Shown: positions 1 through 7,764, numbered from the stretch's first letter. The stretch is DNA of 64,000 nucleotides from Bdellovibrio reynosensis (GCF_022814725.1 NZ_CP093442.1:1612001-1676000), one strand, 5' to 3'. A program made the numbers and translations. The notes: generated from the letters alone by a model not told the origin.

Positions 1-744
1 CACTGTGTTTGCTGCAGTCCCTACGTTTAAAGTAACTACGGGCGCTGTTGTGGTATTCACTACCGAGATATATGCATTCGCTGAAGTGACTGAAGTCACT
101 GTACCGCCATTAGCTCCACTCACACCGGTACAAGATAGCATCGATCCATCCCAGCTTAGAAAAGTTCCTGCAACACATGTTGGTAAGCCCACTTTCAAAA
201 GAAAGTCACTTGCGGTGTATGTTCCAAGTTTAGCAGCCGAACTAGCAAAACCCGCAAAAGGAACAGAGCGAATGACAGAGTCTGGAGAAATTTGTTTCCA
301 ACCTATTCCATCCCAAAACTGAACTCTAAGCACTCGGCCTTGATCCGCAACCGGTACATAGCAGTTCGGATTGTTTGAACCTTTGCAGTAGTAAGGAGTT
401 GAATTATTAAAAGCACTTAGCAAATTGAAATTTAAAACGTAGGCAGCATCCAATACTTGTATGTTGGCGTCTGGAAAAACTTTGGTGCCGTTACCGATTG
501 GTACATCAAACACACCTTTTGAACCTGACATATCGACAAAGCCAGAAAGTTCTTCATAGATCACGTATTGCCCTGTCGGATCCATAATCTTGAAGGCAAA
601 TTGCACTTGCGAATATTCAAGTGGGCTTCCATCAGCTTTTATAATGCGACCTTGATAAGTGAGAGATTGAGGAGAAGCGTTTGCATTAGTAAGAGCTACT
701 AAAAACACAATAAGAAATAACGTGCTTTGAAATATGTTTTTCAT
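1..744 (-). CDS. Secreted fibre-like surface protein, N-terminal part (runs off the left edge)
   Basis: This reading frame starts at an ATG at 744 and stays open to base 1, so only the first 248 residues are visible. Residues 1-23 form a signal peptide (hydrophobic core LFLIVFLVAL, cleavage after ANA). A compact domain follows, starting QSLTYQGRIIKADGSPLEY and containing VQFAFKIMDPTG and GVFDVPIGNGT. This type of head domain is found at the start of large secreted Bdellovibrio proteins. At about residue 215 the protein turns into Gly/Ser/Thr/Val-rich sequence (GGTVTSVTSANAYISV), typical of the start of beta-rich fibre shafts. By analogy it may be a trimeric fibre or adhesin of the kind used in prey contact, but the deciding C-terminal part lies outside. 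A phage tail fibre is less likely because no phage genes are nearby and it has a signal peptide. The gene is divergent from the next one across about 280 AT-rich bases. Confidence 0.7.
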   Translation of the reverse strand, partial: MKNIFQSTLFLIVFLVALTNANASPQSLTYQGRIIKADGSPLEYSQVQFAFKIMDPTGQYVIYEELSGFVDMSGSKGVFDVPIGNGTKVFPDANIQVLDAAYVLNFNLLSAFNNSTPYYCKGSNNPNCYVPVADQGRVLRVQFWDGIGWKQISPDSVIRSVPFAGFASSAAKLGTYTASDFLLKVGLPTCVAGTFLSWDGSMLSCTGVSGANGGTVTSVTSANAYISVVNTTTAPVVTLNVGTAANTV

Positions 745-1027
745 ACCTAACTTATCGGAAAATATGGGTAATTATTTAATTAAATCGAAAAAAAGTTTCA
801 TGCTTTTTCATTCCCAAATTTCTTCTTAAGAGAGGTTTTTCTCATTCTGAACCATTTCTATTTAACTTCTGTGGGATAACTCTTTAAAAAATGTATGTAA
901 CAGTAATGTGCCCCCATAAAAGACGATTCGGAAGTCCGGAGAGGGAACAGGAAAAACGTCTAGATTCTTTTGGTTTTCTCATAGATTGAACTAAATGCTC
1001 CGACAAGAAATTGTAGGGGTAACTATT

Positions 1028-2155
1028 TTGAGTTTATTCAGCCGTTGCTTACACATCTTTTTAGCTGTTTTGATTTTTTCTAGTTCCGCTTTCGGGGCCT
1101 GGGAAGAACTGCAAGACCTTGTCGTTACAGGTGATCTGAACGGTCGCTCCTCTTTGGATTTCCGCAAGAAAGCTCGCAATGTGCAATTCTTAGTGCCACA
1201 AGGTTCTGAAGGAACTGTTGTTGAAACAAGAAAACTAGCGAAAACGGGTTCGTACGGAATCAAAGTACGTCTTACTAAAGTTGGCGAAAGCAAAGCGAAA
1301 AACCTTCCTAAAGTCGGCGACGAAACTTGGGTTTACTTTTCGCAAAAAGATCCATGGTTAACTTTAAAAGATAAAGAGGGCGCTGAAGTTCAAGACCCTG
1401 AAGTGGCTTTAACTTCTAAAGCTATCAAAGATGGCGAAGGTCTACCAGCGGAAGGGACAGTGACTCCGCACCTTCCAACAAAAGATGAAGTTCTGCGCGA
1501 ACAAAAGCCAGAACCAGCTCCAGTTTCTGAAGATCCTAATTTAGCGAAAAATTCTGATCCAACTAAAACGGAAGGGTCTTTCTGTGCGGAGTGTTCAACC
1601 ACTCAGCCAGGAACCACAGAACAAAATCGCAAGGACATCGGCGAAGTGGCAAAGGAAGTTGATAGCACTCCCCGACCACAGCCTCGTCCGCAGGTCGCAG
1701 ATATTCCTTCAGAAAAATGGAAAAACTTTCCGTCGGTGGCTCGTTATTCAACTAGCAGATCGGTTGAAAAATCCATCAAATACGGAATGCGCAACAAAGA
1801 AGCGCGCTCTAAAAAACTTTGTTACCGCTACGTGAAGCGCGCGATCTTAGGTGGTGACTTGGTAAATGACTATTTACCAGGAGCAAAAGCCGTTAATGCT
1901 GTCGGTGATTTAAAACGCCGTGGCTTCATCAATATGATGGAAGATCCAAGATATAAGAAACTTATCAAAAATCCCCAGGACGCTCCGAAAGGTGCTATCC
2001 TTGTTTACAGACATGGAACCGACAGAAAACATGCGGGCCATGCTGAAATTAAAACTGATTGGGGATCTAAGGGTGGCTACGTCAGTGATTTCTATAGACC
2101 GACTTCAAGACCGCTATACAATCGTGTTTTAGTCGGCGTGATGATTAAGGAGTAA
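1028..2155 (+). CDS. Secreted protein with C-terminal CHAP/NlpC-like putative cysteine peptidase domain
   Basis: I chose the TTG start at 1028 because AGGGG lies 7-8 bases upstream and it gives a clean signal peptide (SLFSRCLHIFLAVLIFSSSAFG, cleaved before AWEE). An in-frame ATG at 995 has no ribosome binding site and adds 11 residues. After the signal comes a roughly 110-residue SH3-like region (NVQFLVPQGSEGTVVETRKL, VGDETWVYF). A Pro/Glu/Thr-rich linker with a CAEC pair follows. The C-terminal 110 residues resemble papain-like amidases: a Cys in KLCYRYVKRAI, a His in HAGHAEIKTD, and the phrase PKGAILVYRHG between them. A role in peptidoglycan cleavage is inferred. The downstream small secreted gene starts 2 bases after the stop and its ribosome binding site lies inside this gene, so they form an operon. 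Confidence 0.7.
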   Translation: MSLFSRCLHIFLAVLIFSSSAFGAWEELQDLVVTGDLNGRSSLDFRKKARNVQFLVPQGSEGTVVETRKLAKTGSYGIKVRLTKVGESKAKNLPKVGDETWVYFSQKDPWLTLKDKEGAEVQDPEVALTSKAIKDGEGLPAEGTVTPHLPTKDEVLREQKPEPAPVSEDPNLAKNSDPTKTEGSFCAECSTTQPGTTEQNRKDIGEVAKEVDSTPRPQPRPQVADIPSEKWKNFPSVARYSTSRSVEKSIKYGMRNKEARSKKLCYRYVKRAILGGDLVNDYLPGAKAVNAVGDLKRRGFINMMEDPRYKKLIKNPQDAPKGAILVYRHGTDRKHAGHAEIKTDWGSKGGYVSDFYRPTSRPLYNRVLVGVMIKE

Positions 2156-2157
2156 TC

Positions 2158-2583
2158 ATGAAAAAATTCTTAGCTTTATCCTTAATATTCTTTCTTGGTT
2201 TTTCCGCGAGCGCTCAAAACTTATCTGAGGCTTTGAAAAAATTAAAAACTTATTCTGTTAGCGACGTAACTGTATCAACGAAAAACAGCGATGAACAAGT
2301 CGGCAAAAAAACAGCAGAGATGCTTTTAACTATCGATAAGACCGTGCAGTTGATGTTGAAAGAAAAACCAACTCAAGAGCTTTACCAAGAATTACTTAGA
2401 GTAGCCGCAATTTCATTCGAAGGCGACCCATCTGAAGCTGCAGGCGAATTACTAGTGCCGCTGTATAAAAGAAATAAAAAAGATTTCGAAAGCGCCCTAA
2501 AAAAACTGCCCGCGAAAGATGCAGCAGCCATCAAAGAATCCATAAAAAACTCAGACCGCGAATATTCCGAAGGCAACGGCTAA
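2158..2583 (+). CDS. Small secreted helical protein, function unknown
   Basis: The product has 141 residues. A strong signal peptide (MKKFLALSLIFFLGFSASA, cleaved before QNLSE) is followed by a Lys/Glu-rich, probably all-helical body without cysteines or recognisable catalytic motifs. The start is set by AAGGAG overlapping the end of the preceding gene. The two-base spacing suggests co-expression with the putative peptidase, so it could be a periplasmic partner or chaperone for it. That is guesswork from position only. The gene ends 13 bases before a palindromic intergenic repeat that separates it from the convergent tpiA. Confidence 0.75.
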   Translation: MKKFLALSLIFFLGFSASAQNLSEALKKLKTYSVSDVTVSTKNSDEQVGKKTAEMLLTIDKTVQLMLKEKPTQELYQELLRVAAISFEGDPSEAAGELLVPLYKRNKKDFESALKKLPAKDAAAIKESIKNSDREYSEGNG

Positions 2584-2595
2584 CTACACCAAACA

Positions 2596-2720
2596 GAAGC
2601 AGTCAAAATGCCCCAGTCGCAAGGCGGAGGGGGTTTCCCGCAGCGCAGGCGTAGTAGCGCTACGTCGGAGCGAGGACAAACCCATTCCAACGCAGTCGAA
2701 TGGGGTATTTTCACCGCTTC
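2596..2720. repeat. Palindromic intergenic repeat, family A, copy 1 (convergent junction)
   Basis: The outer arms start with GAAGC (2596-2600) and end with GCTTC (2716-2720). They continue inward as AAAATGCCCCA and TGGGGTATTTT. Conserved inner boxes are CGCAAGGCGGAG on the left and CCAACGCAGTCG on the right. Between them is a hairpin with stem CGTAG/CTACG (2650-2664) followed by TCGGAGCGAGGACA. The element sits between the stop of a plus-strand gene and the stop of tpiA. It shares boxes with 5134-5242 and 50084-50169. A-rich and T-rich stretches flank the arms, so it could terminate transcription in both directions. Confidence 0.85.
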
Positions 2721-2734
2721 CCCAATCGAAGAAC

Positions 2735-3463
2735 CTATTCAGCAGAAGCGATATCGATAAATGATTTAACTTCTAGTGATGCGCCACCTACTAGGAAGCC
2801 ATCGACGTGAGGGATTTTGATCAGTCCACCTGCATTATCTGGTTTTACACTGCCACCATATAGAATCGGGCTTTCTTCAAAACCTAGTTTTGTAAGAATG
2901 GCGTAGACATCCGCGTGTGTTTCTTCCACTTGTGATGGAGTCGCCACTTTCCCCGTTCCTATCGCCCATACTGGTTCGTAGGCAATCACTAGCGGTTTTG
3001 TTTTGTCAGCTTTAGCCAAACCGTAATGAAGCTGTTCATCTAAAACTTTGTAAGTTTTTAGATCTTCACGCTCTTGCAAAGTTTCACCAATGCACAACAT
3101 AGGTGTTAAACCTAAAGATTGAACGTAAGCCACTTTATCTGCGATCAAAGTATCATTTTCGCCAAAGATTTTACGGCGTTCACTGTGACCGATTAAAACG
3201 TAAGTTCCACCCAAGTCTTTAAGAACTTGAGCTGAGTTTTCACCAGTAAAAGCGCCTTGCGCGTGGGAATAACAGTTCTGCGCACCAAACTTAACAGCAG
3301 AACCTTGCAGCGTTGTGCTTGCCGCTTCTAACGAAATCGCAGAAGGGAAAAATACCAATTCCCCTTTTGCTTTTCCCGCAACTTCTTTAAATTGAGTAAA
3401 GAACTCTCGGGTTTCTTTAGGACTTTTAAAAAGTTTCCAGTTAGCGGCAAAGATTTTTTTCAT
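2735..3463 (-). CDS. tpiA: Triose-phosphate isomerase
   Basis: This enzyme interconverts glyceraldehyde 3-phosphate and dihydroxyacetone phosphate in the cytoplasm. The 242-residue length is usual. Visible catalytic residues are Lys10 (AANWK), His93 (IGHSERRKIF) and Glu163 (AYEPVWAIGTG). The phosphate-binding loops near the C-terminus (YGGSVKPDN, GFLVGGASL) are intact. It starts one base after the stop of the MAPEG gene and is the last gene of a gapA-pgk-MAPEG-tpiA run on the minus strand. Its 3' end faces a family A palindromic repeat. Confidence 0.97.
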   Translation of the reverse strand: MKKIFAANWKLFKSPKETREFFTQFKEVAGKAKGELVFFPSAISLEAASTTLQGSAVKFGAQNCYSHAQGAFTGENSAQVLKDLGGTYVLIGHSERRKIFGENDTLIADKVAYVQSLGLTPMLCIGETLQEREDLKTYKVLDEQLHYGLAKADKTKPLVIAYEPVWAIGTGKVATPSQVEETHADVYAILTKLGFEESPILYGGSVKPDNAGGLIKIPHVDGFLVGGASLEVKSFIDIASAE

Positions 3464-3464
3464 G

Positions 3465-3872
3465 TTAGTTCCCTGTGTAGCTGATTAAAAGACCGGTAGA
3501 ACTTCCTAGTAAGACAATGGCAGTTAAAGTCATGCCGAGGAATCTTCCCAGGTGTGGCAAATGGCTTGAATACAATCCCCACGCATGGAAGACCCTGGAC
3601 AAAACCAAACTGATCCAAAGGAAATGTAAAAATTCTGAAGGAGTTCGGTTGATTTCAAGGATGACCAACATCAAAGACAATAACGGCACATATTCAGCGA
3701 AATGTCCGTGCATGCGAATAATTTGGGTCATTTTTTGATTTTGCCCGCCCCCGATAGGAACGCGGAACTTCCAACGGTGAACAATCACGTTCACCGTCAA
3801 AGCAAAAAACATCAAACCCAGAATTCCTAGATACAAAAGCCCGATGTGAACCTTGGGAGTGAAAAAATTCAT
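3465..3872 (-). CDS. MAPEG-family membrane protein
   Basis: The product has 135 residues and four predicted membrane helices (about 12-32, 58-76, 80-98 and 112-132). The MAPEG signature region is visible as RMHGHFAEYVPLLSLMLVILE with the preceding Asn/Gln-rich loop. Relatives are small membrane proteins linked to glutathione or lipid metabolism, and bacterial members are mostly uncharacterised. It lies between pgk (2 bases away) and tpiA (1 base away), so it is transcribed with the glycolytic genes. I see no biochemical reason for that placement. Confidence 0.85.
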   Translation of the reverse strand: MNFFTPKVHIGLLYLGILGLMFFALTVNVIVHRWKFRVPIGGGQNQKMTQIIRMHGHFAEYVPLLSLMLVILEINRTPSEFLHFLWISLVLSRVFHAWGLYSSHLPHLGRFLGMTLTAIVLLGSSTGLLISYTGN

Positions 3873-3874
3873 AA

Positions 3875-5077
3875 TTATCTCTTAGATCTTAAGATCTCTA
3901 AACCTGGAAGTTTATCACCTTGAAGATATTCAAGGGAGGCACCACCACCTGTAGAGATGTGAGTCATTTTGTCAGCAAAACCAGACGCTTCTGCTGCAGC
4001 TGCTGAATCACCACCACCGACGATTTTTGTAGCATTGCTTTCAGCGATCGCTTTAGCCACACCGAAAGTGCCTTTTGAAAACGCAGGATTTTCAAAGATG
4101 CCCATGGGACCATTCCAGAAAATAGTTCCAGCTTCCATCAAAGCTGCTGTGTAAGAACGAAGGGTTTGAGGCCCAATGTCTACACCCAACTCATCTTCAG
4201 AGATAACAACGTCTTTTGTCGTACGAGCGTTTGCAGTATCCGTGATACCCTTTGTCGCTACGTGATCCACTGGCAACAAGATTGTTTTGTTACGAGCTTC
4301 AATACGTTCAATCATTTCTTTTGCGTATTTAACTTTGTCGTTTTCAACCAAAGACTTACCAACTGGATGCCCCATCGCCTTAAGGAATGTGTACGCCATA
4401 GCGCCACCAATGATGAAGCCGTCAACAACGTCCATCAATCGTTCGATAACCGCGATCTTGTCAGAAACTTTCGCGCCACCCATAACAGCCAAGTAAGGGC
4501 GTTTTGGATTTTGCAATAGTGAATCAAGCATATTGATTTCTTTTTCAATCAAGAAACCAATACCTTTATCTTTCATCACTGACGGTAAAGCATGAATTGT
4601 CGCGTGCGCACGGTGGGAAGCACCGAAAGCATCGTTGATATAGATGTCAGTGTAGTTTGCGATTTTTTGTGCGAATTCGATGGAATCCTTAGTCTCCCCT
4701 TCTTCATAACGAACGTTTTCAAGAAGGATCAGCTGATTCTTTTTCAAAGATTGTAAAAGATGTTTAGGAGCATCTGAATCTGGGTCTTCAACCAGGATCA
4801 CTTCCGCATTCAAGTGCTCTTGAAGACGTTTTGCCACAGGCTCTAAAGAATATTCTTTATCGTCTTTAGATTTTGGACGACCCAAGTGAGACGCCAAAAC
4901 AAGTTTCGCGCCTTTTTCCATGCAATGTTTAATTGTAGGCAAAGAAGCGGTGATACGGTTTTCATCAGTGATCTTTCCGTTTTCCATTGGAACGTTCAAA
5001 TCAAGACGCAAGAAAACCACTTTGCCATCAAGTTCAAAATCACGAACTGTTTTAATACCCTTTAGACCATTTGCCAT
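3875..5077 (-). CDS. pgk: Phosphoglycerate kinase
   Basis: This glycolytic enzyme makes ATP and 3-phosphoglycerate from 1,3-bisphosphoglycerate. It has 400 residues, a normal bacterial length. Recognisable blocks are the N-terminal FLRLDLNVPMENGKI substrate loop, LASHLGRPK, VLLEN-type LLENVRYEEGE, the hinge sequence VMGGAKVSDKIAV, and the nucleotide-binding KIVGGGDSAAAAE near the C-terminus. The ATG at 5077 starts MANGLKGIKTV. The 244-base gap to gapA upstream carries a long structured repeat, so expression may be partly uncoupled from gapA. Confidence 0.97.
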   Translation of the reverse strand: MANGLKGIKTVRDFELDGKVVFLRLDLNVPMENGKITDENRITASLPTIKHCMEKGAKLVLASHLGRPKSKDDKEYSLEPVAKRLQEHLNAEVILVEDPDSDAPKHLLQSLKKNQLILLENVRYEEGETKDSIEFAQKIANYTDIYINDAFGASHRAHATIHALPSVMKDKGIGFLIEKEINMLDSLLQNPKRPYLAVMGGAKVSDKIAVIERLMDVVDGFIIGGAMAYTFLKAMGHPVGKSLVENDKVKYAKEMIERIEARNKTILLPVDHVATKGITDTANARTTKDVVISEDELGVDIGPQTLRSYTAALMEAGTIFWNGPMGIFENPAFSKGTFGVAKAIAESNATKIVGGGDSAAAAEASGFADKMTHISTGGGASLEYLQGDKLPGLEILRSKR

Positions 5078-5133
5078 AACGTACTTCCCTTAAGAAATAA
5101 AATCAAAAAAACTAAGACGAACGAGCGACCGCT

Positions 5134-5242
5134 CAAAATGGTTCAGCCGCAAGGCGGAGCGGACTTACCGCAGCGGAGGTGTGGCAGCGCCACATCGGAG
5201 CGAGGACATGGCCGATCCAACGCAGTCGGATGGGCCATTTTG
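5134..5242. repeat. Palindromic intergenic repeat, family A, copy 2 (between gapA and pgk)
   Basis: The arms are CAAAATGG...CCATTTTG (5134-5140 and 5235-5242). The same inner boxes as copy 1 are present (CGCAAGGCGGAG and CCAACGCAGTCG). The central hairpin has stem TGTGG/CCACA (5180-5194), against CGTAG/CTACG in copy 1, so two base pairs differ and both are compensated. This is the only copy lying between two genes of the same direction, where it could attenuate read-through from gapA into pgk. Confidence 0.85.
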
Positions 5243-5246
5243 TTGC

Positions 5247-5310
5247 GGGCTCCTGCCCTTACCCTCCTTCGGAGGGCTTCGCGAAGAAATGCCGTGATGG
5301 CATTTCTTTC
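5247..5310. repeat. Hairpin-chain module shared with 59107-59170
   Basis: This stretch is a run of small stem-loops: GGGC/GCCC (5247-5258), CCCTCC/GGAGGG (5262-5276), CTTCGCGAAG (5277-5286) and GAAATGCC/GGCATTTC (5286-5306). The same order (GGGCTCCTGCCCT, a CCTTCGG hairpin, CGCG, then an A/T-rich hairpin) occurs inside the family B repeat at 59107-59170. There the last hairpin has a different but equally self-complementary sequence. It ends just before the gapA stop codon. Confidence 0.75.
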
Positions 5311-5321
5311 AGCGGTTGCGA

Positions 5322-6329
5322 TTATAGGCCTTTTGCGGCCATGTGCAAGGCTACGTCTACCATTCTGTTAGAGAAACCAGTTTCGTTGTCGTACCAAGAA
5401 AGCACTTTCACCATGCGCGGACCAACTACCATTGTGGAAGCAAGATCCACGATTGATGAATAAGGGCTGCCGTTGAAATCAACGCTCACTAGTTCGCCAT
5501 GTTCTACTGCAAGGATGCCTTTCAATGCGCCTTTGGAAGCAGCGATCAAGGCTTCGTTCACAGATTCTCTAGTAACATCTTTTTTCGCAGTGAATGTGAA
5601 ATCCACCAAAGACACGTTCGGTGTTGGAACGCGCACAGAGATACCGTCAATTTTACCTTTTAGTTCAGGCAACACAAGTCCTACGTTTTTCGCAGCGCCT
5701 GTTGTTGTCGGAATCATGCTCACCGCAGCAGCGCGGGCACGGCGCAAATCTTTGTGAGGAGCATCCAAGATTTTTTGGTCATTTGTGTAAGAGTGAACAG
5801 TCATCATAGTACCGTGTTCGATACCGAATGTTTCGTTCAAAACTTTAGCCAAAGGAGCCAAGCAGTTCGTTGTGCAAGAAGCGTTAGATACAACTTGGTG
5901 CTTAGATGGATCGTAGGCATCGTGATTGATACCGTAAACCATAGTTAGGTCAGCACCTTTTTCTGCAGGACCAGAAACCAAAACTCTTTTTGCGCCTGCA
6001 TTGATGTGGCCCATGAACTCAGCTTTATCTTTAAATGCGCCAGTGCACTCAAGAACCAAGTCAACGCCAAGATCTTTCCAAGGAACTTCAGCTGGGTTGC
6101 GAGTTTTAGAAACCGCAATTTTTTTACCATTAACGATAAGGTTGTGACCTTCAGTAGAAACGTCACCTTTGAAAACGCCATGTGCTGAATCGTATTTTAG
6201 AAGATGAGCATCACCCTCGATGCTGTCTAGAGAGTTGATTCCGACGATATCTAGCTTTTCAAAACCAGCGCGGAAAAGTACACGACCAATACGACCAAAA
6301 CCGTTGATGCCAACGCGTAACTTAGACAT
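5322..6329 (-). CDS. gap: Glyceraldehyde-3-phosphate dehydrogenase, with NADP-type cofactor pocket
   Basis: I start at ATG 6329 (MSKLRVGINGFGRIGR) because AAGGAG lies 5 bases upstream, which gives 335 residues. Catalytic Cys152 (SNASCTTNCLAPL) and His179 (MTVHSYTND) are present. In NAD-specific enzymes the adenosine ribose is held by an Asp after IN. Here the sequence is INSLDS, with Ser33 at that place. The usual Leu before PHKDLRR is Ala190. Both changes are known determinants that shift GAPDH towards NADP, so dual or NADP use is inferred. It is first in the run gap-pgk-MAPEG-tpiA. A terminator for the upstream gene precedes it. Confidence 0.95.
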   Translation of the reverse strand: MSKLRVGINGFGRIGRVLFRAGFEKLDIVGINSLDSIEGDAHLLKYDSAHGVFKGDVSTEGHNLIVNGKKIAVSKTRNPAEVPWKDLGVDLVLECTGAFKDKAEFMGHINAGAKRVLVSGPAEKGADLTMVYGINHDAYDPSKHQVVSNASCTTNCLAPLAKVLNETFGIEHGTMMTVHSYTNDQKILDAPHKDLRRARAAAVSMIPTTTGAAKNVGLVLPELKGKIDGISVRVPTPNVSLVDFTFTAKKDVTRESVNEALIAASKGALKGILAVEHGELVSVDFNGSPYSSIVDLASTMVVGPRMVKVLSWYDNETGFSNRMVDVALHMAAKGL

Positions 6330-6373
6330 GATGTCTCCTTTTTTAAACCCCCACAATATCGACCCATCAGACG

Positions 6374-6414
6374 AAAAAAGCCAGTCTAGACATGGTCTGT
6401 CATAGACTGGCTTT
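6374..6414 (-). terminator. Rho-independent terminator of the glycine-zipper protein gene
   Basis: Read on the minus strand, a 12-base-pair stem (AAAGCCAGTCTA paired with TAGACTGGCTTT, 6403-6414 and 6377-6388) with a 14-base loop is followed by TTTTTTC. It lies 38 bases after the stop at 6452 and just upstream of the gap start region. Confidence 0.85.
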
Positions 6415-6451
6415 GAGGGAAAAAAGGAAATTTTATTCCGCGAACTTGAGC

Positions 6452-7441
6452 TTAGTAACGAGAAACACTCAAAGAAGGGTAAGTTTCATTTGAGGTCACT
6501 TTTACGATGGCTTCAGCGTATCCGCCCATGGACTCAACACGAAGATCAATCGCAGTCACTCTGTCTGAACCTAGGTTTAGATTTGCAGAAGACAACGTCT
6601 GACCAGAGTACGCATTTTGAGTGTTCGTCAATTGGTAGACTTGAACGCGACGACCTGACTCTGTGTAAACAGTTGTGTCATGAACTTTTAGCCCTGCAGC
6701 CAAAACATAAACTTGGATGTTTTCTAAAGATACAGCTTGGTTCAAAGTCACACGGAACCATTCACCACCCGTACGACGAGTGATTTGGCTTAATTGCGTT
6801 TGACCTTCATAACCGTAACGGTTCACTGGCGGAGGTGGCGGAGGCAATGGACGGCTTGGTGCTGGAGGAGGAGCTGGGTTGTAACGAGGAGGTTCGTTAT
6901 GGCGACCACCACCATTATGACGGCCACCACCGTTTCCACGACCATTGAATCTTACTTCTGTTTCGCGAGTTTCATACCAAGAACCATCTGGGCGAGAGCA
7001 CGCAATACCGCGAGTTTCTTCAGTGGTACGACGGGTATAGATAACGCTTGTGTATTCACGGCATACTTCACCAGTGTAGATATTAGTACCTTCACGAACA
7101 GAAGTGAAACGACCGCGAGAACCTGTGCGTGAACCGTAGTTACGACCGTCCCAATCACAGTTCCCACCTTGGCGAAGCATGCGGTTTTGTGCATCGTTAA
7201 TTGCACGACGATCCGCTTCGTCTAAGTCTTGACCTACTTTATTACCGATAATAGTTCCTGCGATCGCACCGATAGCGATAGCTGCTTTGTTACCATTACC
7301 TTTACCGATAGTGGAACCGACACCAGCGCCGATAATGCCACCAATAACGCTGCCGATGATTTCTTTATTCGCAAAGGCAGGGCTTGTATATTGTACAAGG
7401 CTGGTGACAATGAGTGATCCAATAATGAGGTTCTTTTTCAT
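6452..7441 (-). CDS. Glycine-zipper envelope protein with C-terminal beta-sandwich-like domain
   Basis: The product has 329 residues. A signal peptide (to about residue 24, SPAFA) is followed by a glycine zipper (IIGSVIGGIIGAGVGSTIGKGNGNKAAIAIGAIAGTIIG split over residues 28-66), as in the 17 kDa surface antigen or SlyB type. A Cys/Arg-rich middle comes next, then a Gly/His/Pro-rich low-complexity linker (about 170-210, PPPPPP). A C-terminal region of about 110 residues (GGEWFRVTLNQAVSLENIQVYVLAAGLKVHD region) looks like an all-beta domain. An outer-membrane or periplasmic structural role is inferred. The strong terminator downstream indicates a single-gene transcript. Confidence 0.75.
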   Translation of the reverse strand: MKKNLIIGSLIVTSLVQYTSPAFANKEIIGSVIGGIIGAGVGSTIGKGNGNKAAIAIGAIAGTIIGNKVGQDLDEADRRAINDAQNRMLRQGGNCDWDGRNYGSRTGSRGRFTSVREGTNIYTGEVCREYTSVIYTRRTTEETRGIACSRPDGSWYETRETEVRFNGRGNGGGRHNGGGRHNEPPRYNPAPPPAPSRPLPPPPPPVNRYGYEGQTQLSQITRRTGGEWFRVTLNQAVSLENIQVYVLAAGLKVHDTTVYTESGRRVQVYQLTNTQNAYSGQTLSSANLNLGSDRVTAIDLRVESMGGYAEAIVKVTSNETYPSLSVSRY

Positions 7442-7764
7442 GGGAACTCCTTTAGGGTTTTAATAGTAAATCCGAATTCCGGTTATCCAAGTTCTGTGCC
7501 ACCCTTTTTGGTGTCAAAAAGGCTCCTGGCGTGCTTTTGAAGCTTACAGGCCTGCCATGAACGAGTGCTTCCTTCACGCTGTCGGTTATTTTCTGAAATT
7601 CGCGGTTTTCCCTCGAGGCCTTATATTTGATTTAAGTTCTACTGTCTGAAGTTTAGACATTGAGTCCCTGGGTCATAATTTTATTTTTGTTGCTACCTTT
7701 CAAAGAAATCACCTGAAATCGATATTTCGGTGGGCTAGCGTTTTTGCTTCAAAGGAGTGACAAA
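7442..7764. promoter_or_regulatory. Divergent intergenic region with palindrome and 5' leader hairpin
   Basis: This 323-base gap separates two divergent genes and contains no convincing reading frame. I see a palindrome TGTCTGAAGTTTAGACA (7643-7659), which also occurs with small changes at 54433-54451. A hairpin CACC-GAAAT/ATTTC-GGTG with a one-base bulge and CGAT loop lies at 7710-7732, about 33 bases before the protease start. CATAAT near 7674 could be a -10 box for the protease gene. Functions are inferred only. Confidence 0.4.

Noticed and set aside
1-744. Prophage tail fibre interpretation of the left-edge gene
   Set aside because: It has a signal peptide, and no other phage structural, integrase or lysis genes are seen in the window. 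It is kept as a surface fibre-like protein.
905-965. Possible structured leader (riboswitch) before the putative peptidase gene
   Set aside because: AGACG/CGTCT could close a stem, but the inside does not match any riboswitch that I can recognise.
5138-5371. Open frames on the plus strand between pgk and gapA
   Set aside because: They lie in the palindromic repeat and run into gapA antisense. Sequence composition is explained by the repeat.
6794-7132. Thr/Trp-rich plus-strand frame
   Set aside because: Antisense of the Gly/Pro-rich region of the glycine-zipper gene.
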